Origin: Prostheceraeus crozeri
Lineage: Eukaryota; Platyhelminthes; Polycladida; Euryleptidae
Assembly (NCBI GenBank): GCA_907163375.1
Contig: CAJQUW010010425.1
Coordinates: 1 to 64,000, forward strand
Reading direction: 5' to 3'
DNA: 64,000 bases
The position numbers and the translations under genes are program-made. The notes beneath the pieces were generated by a model that was not told where the DNA came from, ran no database searches, and saw only the letters and a list, made by a program, of their open reading frames with translations. Position 1 is the stretch's first letter; each line of letters begins with the position of its first letter. Positions 39,673 to 49,054 of the stretch are shown piece after piece.

Positions 39673-41286
39673 TTAGTCTCGATTCTTAATATGTAGTGTC
39701 AGCACAGTAACACCACCATAGAATGGAACAATTTCACCCGCATCATCATGAATTGAAATGTCGATTCTATTGATAACACTTCGATTGATCGGTAAATACA
39801 TTTTGTTGATGAATTCACGATTGATTAACTGCTTCCGGACGGATGATAGGGGAAATGTGCGTAGCAATGGAGCCTCGATGTCACCAACTCTAGTATACTC
39901 AACAATATTGCAGTAAATATATAAGTTACTGATGTCTCTCTCTAATGAAGGTGCTGAATTACCAATGGTTGTACCTTCATTTATTGTGAATTTTGAGAAC
40001 CATAGAATTGCTGCCAACATCTTGTCGAGCTTAATGAGATAATTTCTCCCTACTTTTAAAACCATTCGCTTCTTTAAGGGATCATATGAAAAGAAGTACT
40101 CATCTGCGTTGAGGTAGTGTGCACCATTTTCATTCAGTTTTGTACAAATTTCCGATGGTGTGTTTAGATCTTCAACGTTTAAATTGACCCTCCTTACTAG
40201 CTCAGTTGAGGTACGCAATTCGACAGCCAGTATTTTATCGGAATATACATTGATGTGCCATGCGTCGTTTGTTGCTGTCTTTAGTTTATTGGAATTCAAC
40301 TGAATCTTATATGTATCATTTAATTCTGTCAAACACGGTGGACTATCAGGATGCTTGAATAGTCTCTGAATTTCAGATCCGAATTCAATAACAGCGGAAT
40401 TAGACTTTTCCAAAGGTGTCTTTTTAGTGAAAACAAGAAATTCTACCTCCATTTCAGCAGTAAAAAGAGTTACTTTCTCTTTCTTATATTCACAAGTCAT
40501 TAAACTTTCTGGCACTGATCCTTGAAACTTTCTTGCAACGTCTTCAATATTTTTAATAACTTCAAATTTTTCCTTGACGCGGACACTCCTTTTCTGTAGT
40601 GCATACAACGGTGCAATTCTACATTGAAAATCACTAACTGTTCTCTCAGCTTTCCATCCAAGTCCATTATACCAATGTAGAGATGAAAATGTAGTTCTGG
40701 TAAACCCTAGAGTGTGTGCCAAATCTCTACCTAATATTAGCAGAACATGCTTCCTCCCTTCTTTCAATAGTTTAGTTGAGCCTTTTACAACTGGCTTGAA
40801 GAACCTATTTAAAGTGAGAGTGAAGAGATCGTCTATTCGTCGGAACATTTTACCAATTTCATTCTCTGTATCTTGCAAGCTGAGTGTGGGAACTGTAGAA
40901 TTGAAGGAAGACGTTGCATATGCCTTTTCAATTTTGATCATGTTCTTGACAGACGGTAGCGATGGTGAGAAAGGATGTAAAGTAAGATGATGAAAATCCC
41001 ATGTTCCATGTAGACCATTCTGAAATAGGCGAAAACAATCATCCTTTTCACGTACTTCCGTGTGTATTTCAAAATAATTATTCGTTAACAAACTAATATC
41101 ATTGTAATATGTGACTTCAGTTAATGCGACTTCGTGAGGGCCACTCAGATAAAGAGGCTTGGCAAACTCAACCGAATACTCCGATGGTTTGTTCTCTGGA
41201 AATATCTTGGGATTGCTGTTGCTCGGGAGAATGATGTTGAACTCAGCAGACGACATTATTGGATATAATGTGGGATCAGTAGTCAT
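39673..41286 (-). CDS. Penton / minor capsid protein (P3)
   Basis: 537 residues, open. It has the typical Polinton penton opening, EFNIILPSNSNPKIFPENKPSEYSV, with the strand LYLSGPHEVALTEVTYYND, and the typical closing, INRIDISIHDDAGEIVPF followed by GGVTVLTLHIKNRD. A large middle insertion (about 120-400) makes it twice as long as the P2 penton; such insertions are common in this family. It would form the vertex pentamers. The next gene, the integrase, ends 14 bp beyond its start. Confidence 0.88.
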   Translation of the reverse strand: MTTDPTLYPIMSSAEFNIILPSNSNPKIFPENKPSEYSVEFAKPLYLSGPHEVALTEVTYYNDISLLTNNYFEIHTEVREKDDCFRLFQNGLHGTWDFHHLTLHPFSPSLPSVKNMIKIEKAYATSSFNSTVPTLSLQDTENEIGKMFRRIDDLFTLTLNRFFKPVVKGSTKLLKEGRKHVLLILGRDLAHTLGFTRTTFSSLHWYNGLGWKAERTVSDFQCRIAPLYALQKRSVRVKEKFEVIKNIEDVARKFQGSVPESLMTCEYKKEKVTLFTAEMEVEFLVFTKKTPLEKSNSAVIEFGSEIQRLFKHPDSPPCLTELNDTYKIQLNSNKLKTATNDAWHINVYSDKILAVELRTSTELVRRVNLNVEDLNTPSEICTKLNENGAHYLNADEYFFSYDPLKKRMVLKVGRNYLIKLDKMLAAILWFSKFTINEGTTIGNSAPSLERDISNLYIYCNIVEYTRVGDIEAPLLRTFPLSSVRKQLINREFINKMYLPINRSVINRIDISIHDDAGEIVPFYGGVTVLTLHIKNRD

Positions 41287-41300
41287 TCACCAATATTAGC

Positions 41301-42455
41301 TTAAAAGCTTCTAATGTCTCCTACTTCCACATTTCTCAAGTCTTGATGGGCTATCCAACTGTTGAACGAGTCAGGATATCCCTTCCATTTGACGAGATAT
41401 TTTCTATGATTACCATGTCCTTTCCTCTTAACTATTCTATCTATCATATACACTTCTTCACTCCGATCAACAACCTGTAATTCATATGAGTAGAATTTCC
41501 CTTCAATTGGATTACCATAATAGTCTATTAACTTATACATTGTTGGTTTAAATTTTTTATTTACTTCATCAACAAAGAATTCTTCTTCGGTCCAGTTCGG
41601 TAGATAGCCCTTCTCGAATGTAGACTTCACTTTAGAGATGCGAACTCTATCACCAACGTTGATTTTCTTCTTATTGGTAGTTGCTTTTGGTGCCTTGCCA
41701 TACAGACGAAGCCACAAATCCATAGCATTATCCCGAGTGACGTCGATTGGACGCATCTTTATAATCCGATGATAGCTCTCATTGTAATTTCTCACGAACT
41801 TCTGTAAATCATCTATCCAGACATGTGCATTTTTAGCACTGAAATACCGCCATATCTTTGTCTTGAGTGTACGATTGAACCTCTCAACCATCGCAGCTTT
41901 GTAAGCACTTTTAACACTGAACAGTCTAATGTCATATCGCTCAAGTAGACCACGAAGGTGGGAATCTTCGAATTCCTTTCCTTGATCTGTTTGTATTCTT
42001 TGTGGGATCCTCCCTTCATTTAGAATACTTTGAAAAGCCGCCTCAACTTCTGCTCCTCTCTTGGATTTCAAGGCGCGAACCCAAGCATATCGTGATAAAA
42101 TATCTATTACGGTTAGGATGTACTTGTAACCGTCATTGTATTGAGATATCTGCTGCATATCAGCCAAATCTGCTTGCCATTGACTGTCAATATTATTGAC
42201 AACATATCTCCTAGTTGGAAACCGCTTCCTCACATCCTCGTGTAGCGTGTAGGTTGGTTGACTCTTCAACCATTTCTTCAGTGTCTCTATTCGTACACCT
42301 GCTGCACGGGCTAAAACGCTCGGACGACTGAAGCTTGCGGGATGATTGATATCGTAGTAGATTTGTCTCAGTTTTTCCGCTGCGCTCATCCTCCTTATTC
42401 TGGCGACTCGCTCGAGTATTACTTGCACAGCAACTGCTAACGCAATTGATATCAA
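41301..42455 (-). CDS. Retrovirus-like integrase with chromodomain (P3)
   Basis: 384 residues, open. After a helical N-terminus with a helix-turn-helix-like segment (SVLARAAGVRIETLKKWLKSQ) comes the DDE core: Asp in WQADLADM, Asp in IQTDQGKEF and Glu in MVERFNRTLK, with 33 residues between the last two. An SH3-like domain follows (VGDRVRISK, GYLPNWTEEEF). The C-terminus is a chromodomain (YMIDRIVKRK, YLVKWKGY, NSWI) thought to steer insertion to marked chromatin. This is the common animal Polinton integrase architecture, in contrast to the PLA2 fusion of P1/P2. The first 20 residues are hydrophobic, so the true start may be MSAAEKLRQ. Confidence 0.92.
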   Translation of the reverse strand: MISIALAVAVQVILERVARIRRMSAAEKLRQIYYDINHPASFSRPSVLARAAGVRIETLKKWLKSQPTYTLHEDVRKRFPTRRYVVNNIDSQWQADLADMQQISQYNDGYKYILTVIDILSRYAWVRALKSKRGAEVEAAFQSILNEGRIPQRIQTDQGKEFEDSHLRGLLERYDIRLFSVKSAYKAAMVERFNRTLKTKIWRYFSAKNAHVWIDDLQKFVRNYNESYHRIIKMRPIDVTRDNAMDLWLRLYGKAPKATTNKKKINVGDRVRISKVKSTFEKGYLPNWTEEEFFVDEVNKKFKPTMYKLIDYYGNPIEGKFYSYELQVVDRSEEVYMIDRIVKRKGHGNHRKYLVKWKGYPDSFNSWIAHQDLRNVEVGDIRSF

Positions 42456-42555
42456 CTTCTATACCCTCTTCTCCTTTACTATCGAACGCAGACTTCAAAC
42501 AGCAGCAAATTTTCTGCATAGACATGATATGGGAAGCAATTTCACTGTTATTTGC

Positions 42556-43236
42556 CTAATATTTGCAATAACTTTTCAGTGTTCGTGTTGAACGTCTCCC
42601 TCTTCTCTTCGGAGTTGGAGACGTAGCAGGAGAAACAATGGGTTCTCGCTTGACTGTGGTAACTACTTTTCCTTTTGAAGAATCGGTTGCCAACACTTTA
42701 TTCAGTTCATTTATAGTTGGTCCTCCGATTATATTATGGGAGACATTGTGATTAGATAGCACTTTTTGAAAGTATTCCCATCCTTGTGGAGAACCCAGCT
42801 TTCGCCTTACATCTCTCACAGCATATTGTAGAAGATCATCAATGTGAATGTTCCTAATTACATCACCGTTTTCTTCTATTATTTCTCCTCGCTCATTGAA
42901 CTTTACGTGGGGATCAATAAAATCAAACAGCCTTTCAGCTCGCATGCGATATGCTCGAGGAGTTGAAAGAGTTATGAATTTGCGCAGCTTTTCCCTAATA
43001 TGTCGTCTTTCCTCTAAATTCTCATCCTGTAACTGCATTCGTCGATAAGGATCCTCAATCTTTTGAATTTCCCTATCCTGTTGAGATAATTGCTTAAGTT
43101 GATCTGAAACCGGCTGATCCACATTTTTAACTTCCTGAATATTTCTTGTCATTGATAGCTGTAGATATTCCTCTTGAGGAATGACAATCATTTTTGAAAA
43201 ACTCATATTGAAAATGTCATAGTAGCTGAAGCACAT
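42556..43236 (-). CDS. Conserved Polinton protein with IPQEEY motif (P3)
   Basis: 226 residues, open. The N-terminal motif MIVIPQEEYLQL is a hallmark of a protein found next to the ATPase in many animal Polintons, but I know no function for it. A Gln/Glu-rich coil follows, then a compact folded part (FDFIDPHVKF to YFQKVLSN) and a basic Ser/Thr/Arg-rich tail. Likely starts are the Met of MSFSKMIVIP or of MIVIP, since the first residues are not conserved-looking. A TTTTAAG box lies about 40 bp upstream of that start. Confidence 0.55.
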   Translation of the reverse strand: MCFSYYDIFNMSFSKMIVIPQEEYLQLSMTRNIQEVKNVDQPVSDQLKQLSQQDREIQKIEDPYRRMQLQDENLEERRHIREKLRKFITLSTPRAYRMRAERLFDFIDPHVKFNERGEIIEENGDVIRNIHIDDLLQYAVRDVRRKLGSPQGWEYFQKVLSNHNVSHNIIGGPTINELNKVLATDSSKGKVVTTVKREPIVSPATSPTPKRRGRRSTRTLKSYCKY

Positions 43237-43270
43237 ATGTATTGCTTAAAACTGTCATTGGTCCAATTAA

Positions 43271-43933
43271 TTAACTGTTAACAGTGAATACTATCATTGC
43301 ATCTCCAGAGTTTGGTATGATATTAGTTCGAAATCGAAATCGCTCTGGGCATTCTTGCGTTAAATCAATGAAGAGGTAGCCATGTGGCTTCTTCGTCACT
43401 TCATCATATATTTTCGAAAGAGTTTTAGGCTGCTGAGGTAATATTTGTCGACTCAAGTGATGTATCTGACTACTATCTCTTGGATTCTTGAAAACCACCA
43501 AATAGTGTGTATTAAGACTTCTAGTTCTCTGCTCTTTTCCTCCATCAAAGATATTTTGAGTGATGTAGATCATAAAAGCTTGTCTATGGTGTGCTGTTCG
43601 AATAAACATTTCGGTTACATCTTTTGAAGATTTGCTTTCGCGAAGTAGATCATCCAACACGATCAAATCACCTGCTCGGATATCCTCAGTTGGTGGTAGC
43701 CCCTGTTTTACTTCGTATCCCTGCTGTCGGAGTGCAGAATGCAGATCTGGTTGAAAAATACCGTAGTACCATTTTACCTGTTTTATCTTCTTATTAAACA
43801 TCTCATCTCTGTAATGCAGTAGCTGAGTTACAAAAGTTGTTTTACCAGACTGACTTGGTCCGGCCACACACATTGTGCGGTCAGTGAATAGTCGAAAATC
43901 TGTCATTTCAGAATCATTCAATATCATCATCAT
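43271..43933 (-). CDS. A32/FtsK-like packaging ATPase (P3)
   Basis: 220 residues, open, the usual Polinton length. P-loop GPSQSGKT at 25-32, Walker B LIVLDD at 90-95, then the arginine/sensor region TAHHRQAFMIYITQNIF and the RTRSLNTHYLVVFKNPRD block characteristic of the A32 group. It pumps the genome into the procapsid. It is clearly more typical than the two ATPases of P2. A GTTTTAAG box lies 35 bp upstream of the ATG. Confidence 0.92.
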   Translation of the reverse strand: MMMILNDSEMTDFRLFTDRTMCVAGPSQSGKTTFVTQLLHYRDEMFNKKIKQVKWYYGIFQPDLHSALRQQGYEVKQGLPPTEDIRAGDLIVLDDLLRESKSSKDVTEMFIRTAHHRQAFMIYITQNIFDGGKEQRTRSLNTHYLVVFKNPRDSSQIHHLSRQILPQQPKTLSKIYDEVTKKPHGYLFIDLTQECPERFRFRTNIIPNSGDAMIVFTVNS

Positions 43934-44026
43934 TTACTAACACCCATTATTTTGCTTAGTTAGAACTTAAAACATGTAAATTATTTCCAAACAAGTTTTA
44001 TTGAAACGATAAACAGTTGCTTTAAT

Positions 44027-44833
44027 TTACCACATTTGAGTGTCTTCATCGAGAGTAGAATCGAAGGAACTCTTCAAGTCAGTTTGTGCATCCTGTCGCC
44101 TCAGTTTTAGCTTCATGCTGTCCCTCGATTTGCGCGTCCTTTTCTTGCTTTCATCAACCTCCTTGGCTTCTTTTGCATCGTTTGATTCTTTCGGCTCACT
44201 TGGTGTAGCAATGTCTTCAATATGAATTAAGCACTTGTCAATTGGTAATGGTTCATAAACCAATTGTAGAACCTTCATCTGAAGAGAAGCCAATTTACCA
44301 GTTGAACCATGAGCGCCAATGTAAAGTCCAGTAACGTGTACCAAGCCCATGTATCGCCCACGCTTGAGATCATCACAATCCATTGGGTTTGACAGCACAT
44401 CAAACGCTTGGAAATGGTCAGATAATTTTAAGAAGAGAGTATCAAACTCAGGTAGATCTTTGAATCCACTCCCTTCCTCCAACTTCTTCTTCCAATGCAC
44501 CGGAGCACTGTCAGGTAGTTCGACACATTCCTTTGCGAATGAATCAATCAGTTTTAGTATAGTTTGCTGCCATTTAGGAAATGTGACACGCATTTGTCTT
44601 AGATTGCTGTAGCTAGAAGATGACATCCCATTGCTATGAAAAAATGGAACTTGTAAATATAATCCATCATCACCATAATTAAGCGTTTGAAAATAAAACG
44701 TGTTTCCGATTCCTTGAACCTTACGCGTTGGTCTAAATTTCAAGAGATCGCGATCAACAGCGTCGCCCTCTTCCTTAATTATGTGCATTTTAAGAGACAT
44801 TTTGTTGTTGTACTCACACAGACGGATGATCAC
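44027..44833 (-). CDS. Unknown 268-residue protein (P3)
   Basis: Open. The folded part (about 30-200) is rich in strands, with TFYFQTLNYGDDGLYLQV, a WKKKLEEG loop, and GLVHVTGLYIGAHGSTGKL leading into a LQMKVLQLVYEPL strand. The last 60 residues are charged and end in an acidic DEDTQMW, the arrangement seen in many phage and virus single-stranded-DNA-binding proteins (OB-like body plus acidic tail). A strand-displacing element would need such a protein, but this is only a suggestion. Probable start at MSLKMHI rather than the first Met. Confidence 0.45.
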   Translation of the reverse strand: MIIRLCEYNNKMSLKMHIIKEEGDAVDRDLLKFRPTRKVQGIGNTFYFQTLNYGDDGLYLQVPFFHSNGMSSSSYSNLRQMRVTFPKWQQTILKLIDSFAKECVELPDSAPVHWKKKLEEGSGFKDLPEFDTLFLKLSDHFQAFDVLSNPMDCDDLKRGRYMGLVHVTGLYIGAHGSTGKLASLQMKVLQLVYEPLPIDKCLIHIEDIATPSEPKESNDAKEAKEVDESKKRTRKSRDSMKLKLRRQDAQTDLKSSFDSTLDEDTQMW

Positions 44834-44867
44834 TTGAAAATGACTACTGAAAGCTCACACGCCTATC

Positions 44868-44875
44868 TTATATAG
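44868..44875 (-). promoter_or_regulatory. TATA box (TATATAAG) before the 268-residue gene
   Basis: On the minus strand GGCTATATAAGATAGG lies 35 bp before the first Met and about 70 bp before the likelier start. A good TATA match inside P3, which also encodes a TBP-like protein. Confidence 0.5.
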
Positions 44876-44931
44876 CCTTCAATCAATGTCAATGAGTAAT
44901 CGATGACGTGTCGACTTCTGATTTGTTGGCT

Positions 44932-45390
44932 TTATGCCAGCAATGCAACACCTGTAATAATTCTTCCTAGAGGACTGTCAAGCACTTTGGAAATACTATT
45001 ACTGATGTCATTTAGCATATCCATAAAGCCACCACCTCCATGTTGAATCATATTTCTCCTGACTTTATCACTACCCCTAGGATTCGAAAATTTGCGAATG
45101 TTTTTGATAGACCTAGGATTCAACAAAGGCTTGTATATTGGAAGACACTTGTAAATTGTAAGGGCCAAATCACGTATGAAGTCATCACTTGAATTTTGAA
45201 TTAATTCACACTTCCTCCGATTATTATGTATTTTATTCAATTTCCGCAATGCCTTCTTAAACTGACTTGATGGTTTAAATGACCGTTTCTTTCGGGGAAA
45301 AGACCGTCGTTTTCTTTGTACAACCATATTTCTTTTTTTACAACAATGAATGAGAAGAAAGCGAATAACATTATTGCTTAATACATACAA
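44932..45390 (-). CDS. Conserved small Polinton virion protein, pX-like (P3)
   Basis: 152 residues, or 131 from the better start MVVQRKRRSFP at 45,327. A basic N-terminus (RKRRSFPRKKRSF) is followed by IYKCLPIYKPLLNPRSIKNI and the hallmark GGGGFMDMLNDI segment with a hydrophobic end (IITGVALLA). The pattern (helix, a Lys/Arg-rich bridge, GGGGF) recurs in animal adintoviruses in the pX-like virion protein. It would bind DNA and the inner capsid. Confidence 0.55.
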   Translation of the reverse strand: MYVLSNNVIRFLLIHCCKKRNMVVQRKRRSFPRKKRSFKPSSQFKKALRKLNKIHNNRRKCELIQNSSDDFIRDLALTIYKCLPIYKPLLNPRSIKNIRKFSNPRGSDKVRRNMIQHGGGGFMDMLNDISNSISKVLDSPLGRIITGVALLA

Positions 45391-45455
45391 TGATGATAAT
45401 TCAAACTACAAATAGCATTGTTGCTCAATACATACATGTAATACACAATGTCACT

Positions 45456-46073
45456 TCAAACATTGACAGATGGTAGTTTATAGTCATCAATGTCACTTAA
45501 GGTTTGTTTCGTTGCAATTATCAACTGTTTAAGATCACTCATTAAGTCTATCGAGAGGGGACAACACCTACAACATGACATTTGGGCGTACAAACGCAGA
45601 AGATTCACATAGTATGCTCGAAACTTAGCAGTGTCATCTCGGTCCAGCGCCGCCACGTTGATGCTGACGGATGGTGGACCAGCAAATACGTCAACTTTCA
45701 ATTTTACACCATCTTCTTCATAATGGCTGAACGTTATCAGGTCATGCAGGCATGTGTTGAAATATCGCGTTCTGTTATAGCAATAACAGCGAGAATGAGC
45801 AGGAATTGTCTTAGTTCCACTTAGTGGTTGGAACACTTCTTCAAGCCAAAATTTGGTCACTCTTGTCAGCACTTCAATCAATGCGTTCATTAGGATTTTC
45901 TGCACCTCAACGTTGCCTTCACACTTGAAGAATTTTACAATGTCCTCCATCAAATCTACTAAGTCAGCTTTGTAACCTGTTACGTCGTCACTACAATAAA
46001 ATATAAATCCTTTGAATTTCTTGCCTTGATGAACAAGTGCTACAGGGATATAGCTGCTGAAGGTCATGCTCAA
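45456..46073 (-). CDS. Unknown 205-residue protein (P3)
   Basis: Open, with a plausible start at MTFSSYIPVALVH. Mixed strand/helix composition; a Cys cluster (MSCCRCC) and CYCYNRTRYFNTC suggest disulphides or metal binding. I recognise no family. It lies between the pX-like and RING genes and has its own TATA-like box upstream, so it is probably expressed alone. Confidence 0.45.
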   Translation of the reverse strand: MSMTFSSYIPVALVHQGKKFKGFIFYCSDDVTGYKADLVDLMEDIVKFFKCEGNVEVQKILMNALIEVLTRVTKFWLEEVFQPLSGTKTIPAHSRCYCYNRTRYFNTCLHDLITFSHYEEDGVKLKVDVFAGPPSVSINVAALDRDDTAKFRAYYVNLLRLYAQMSCCRCCPLSIDLMSDLKQLIIATKQTLSDIDDYKLPSVNV

Positions 46074-46127
46074 TCTTGTTCAATGAATGAATGAATGAGT
46101 GAAACGAGAACCATTATCTCTCTCTCT

Positions 46128-46135
46128 CTTATAGC
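46128..46135 (-). promoter_or_regulatory. TATA-like box (TATAAGAG) before the 205-residue gene
   Basis: On the minus strand GGCTATAAGAGAG lies about 55-60 bp upstream of the start. It shares the GGCTATA opening with the box at 44,868. Confidence 0.45.
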
Positions 46136-46181
46136 CAGGCTAAAGCATTAATGACCAATGAAAAGCGAGCTTGATGAGTCA

Positions 46182-46718
46182 TCATGATCTATACACATTC
46201 GTATAGGATGTTACAAACCCTTGACAAAGAGGACATTTCTTTATATAATTATTCTGTTTATGATAACAATGAGAACATAAAACAAAGTGCTCACATGGGA
46301 CCAAGAGAATGGACCTTGGTCGTTCAAAGCATTCAACACAGTTCACTTCGCACAGCAATTTAAATGTCTCGTTTTCCAATTTTCGCCTCTCATCCAAATG
46401 AATTCCACGGTCTGCCGAAGAACTTGGAGAAATAATTTTTGACGAATGTCTCTCTTCTGATCTCCCAGTCACGTCTCGCTGTTTCAAATATATTGCTGTC
46501 TTAAATTCAGGTATCTCATTATAATTTGATGGCGAAAAATCTTCTATCCAACTGTGATCTAAATTTAGTCTTGTAGTACTTTCAAGTAAATCCATTAACC
46601 GCTCAATTAGTTCACCAGCTCGGATGGTTTCATTTAAGTTTGTAACTGTTTTTATAGCTTGCAATGAAAAACCAAGATCTCTTGCAACAATCCATGATGT
46701 TGGACGACCATTCATCAT
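46182..46718 (-). CDS. RING-finger protein with UBA-like start, IAP-like tail (P3)
   Basis: About 179 residues from the first clear Met (46,718). The N-terminal 50 residues (WIVARDLGFSLQAIKTV through ELIERLMDLLE) resemble a ubiquitin-associated domain. A linker follows, then a C-terminal RING of the IAP type: CVECFERPRSILLVPCEHFVLC, then CHK and CPLC. In IAP proteins this layout (UBA then RING) lies downstream of BIR domains, which are not present. A (TA) run touches the start codon, so the gene may have lost its 5' part there. A viral anti-apoptotic or ubiquitin-ligase role is an inference. Confidence 0.65.
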   Translation of the reverse strand: MMNGRPTSWIVARDLGFSLQAIKTVTNLNETIRAGELIERLMDLLESTTRLNLDHSWIEDFSPSNYNEIPEFKTAIYLKQRDVTGRSEERHSSKIISPSSSADRGIHLDERRKLENETFKLLCEVNCVECFERPRSILLVPCEHFVLCSHCYHKQNNYIKKCPLCQGFVTSYTNVYRS

Positions 46719-47693
<975 letters not shown>

Positions 47694-47695
47694 TT

Positions 47696-47726
47696 TATAT
47701 ATAGATAGATAGATAGATAGATAGCC
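47696..47726. repeat. TATAGATA microsatellite
   Basis: A short TATA run followed by about six GATA units directly right of the inverted-repeat element. Confidence 0.9.
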
Positions 47727-47754
47727 TTCAACATAATCATTCAAAAAATAACAA

Positions 47755-48080
47755 GTTCAGCATTAGAACATCTGCGTACTCATCCTCAACACAATTAGAA
47801 CATTACGTACTCATCCTCAACACAATTAGAACATTATGTATTCATCCTCAATACAATTAGAACATCTGCGTACTCATCCTCAACACAATTAGAACATTAC
47901 GTACTCATCCTCAACACAATTAGAACATTACGTACTCATCCTCAATACAATTAGAACATTACGTACTCATCCTCAACACAATTAGAACATTATGTATTCA
48001 TCCTCAATACAATTAGAACATTACGTACTCATCCTCAACACAATTAGAATATTACCTACTCATCCTCAACACAATTACAG
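47755..48080. repeat. 31-bp minisatellite, about ten copies
   Basis: Head-to-tail units of ACTCATCCTCAACACAATT plus AGAACATTACGT, with a few base changes (TATGTATT, ATACAATT). There are no unique spacers, so it is a tandem repeat rather than a CRISPR-like array. Confidence 0.9.
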
Positions 48081-48276
48081 CAATCCTCAACGTTTCAATC
48101 CTCACACTTTGCCATTCATGTTCAAATTAACAACTCTAGAACATTTAAATGTACCTAACCGAACTCACATCATCAACACATTACACTATTCTCTTCACAA
48201 ATAACACAAAACAGTACACATGTGTTCGCAATCAACACTTCAAATAACAGACGACTACAACCACAAGATCAAGTTT

Positions 48277-48360
48277 AAAAACAAATCGGTACATTAGGTT
48301 CCAATTCAAAATGTACTCATCCTGATCGGTACATTTAGGTTCCAATTCAAAATGTACTAA
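48277..48360. repeat. Tandem duplication of about 45 bp
   Basis: Two adjacent copies containing CGGTACATTAGGTTCCAATT and CAAAATGTACT. No gene. It continues the repeat-rich block. Confidence 0.8.
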
Positions 48361-49054
48361 TCCCGGGACAGTATGAGCCCTTTTAATACTACTATTGTAT
48401 AACTGTTTTGGAGTATCAATTCGCACTGCTAATGATATACGTTGTGCTGTCTGTGGTCATCACACGGTAGGTTCAAATATTTATGAATAGTAGAAGTAGA
48501 CTCAGGTTGGTGTGCGTGCTTGAAGTACAAAACTCCTCCTTGCACACTTCATGTATTTCATCGATCAATATTATCTGGAAATGAAAGGGCTTTTAATATG
48601 ATGTTAAAATACTTCTATGATACGCACATAAAACTATGCATCAATTACTGAATGTCTTAAGGACGAACTTCATGATTGTTCATACAGTCGTATCTGTTGA
48701 TGACGGAAGCTTGGCTCGCAGGCATGTTCAGCTGATTCTCATGTATTTCAATCTTGTCGCGCATAGACGGTCATTACATCATCCGATGTGTAGTGTTCTA
48801 AAATTTCTATTGCAATGCGCAATTTATGTTTGTTAGTGTCCATCTGTGTATAGTCCTATACTATCCAATATTTGAATTGAAAAAAGCATTCAAGAGTTAT
48901 TCCACTTTAAAGATTTTGTAAAATTCATTCCATTTTCCTTGCTCTGATGCACGGTAATTTGTAAAAGTTTTTCTATGCATTGATAAAGCATTTTGTACTT
49001 AATTTCATACTTGCATCACTTTGTAGACGCATACAATGCAAAATCCAATTTCAG
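48361..49054. other. No feature recognised; probably intron or upstream sequence
   Basis: About 700 bp before the first USP-like exon. A short frame at 48,636-48,836 shows no domain and no consistent splice signals, so it is not called. Earlier exons with the catalytic Cys box of the USP-like gene are expected upstream but were not found. Confidence 0.5.

Noticed and set aside
47755-48080. CRISPR-like regular array
   Set aside because: The 31-bp units are joined head to tail with no unique spacers, so it is a minisatellite in eukaryotic DNA.
48636-48836. Possible upstream exon of the USP-like gene
   Set aside because: No Cys box, no matching splice sites and no phase that agrees with the exon at 49,055.
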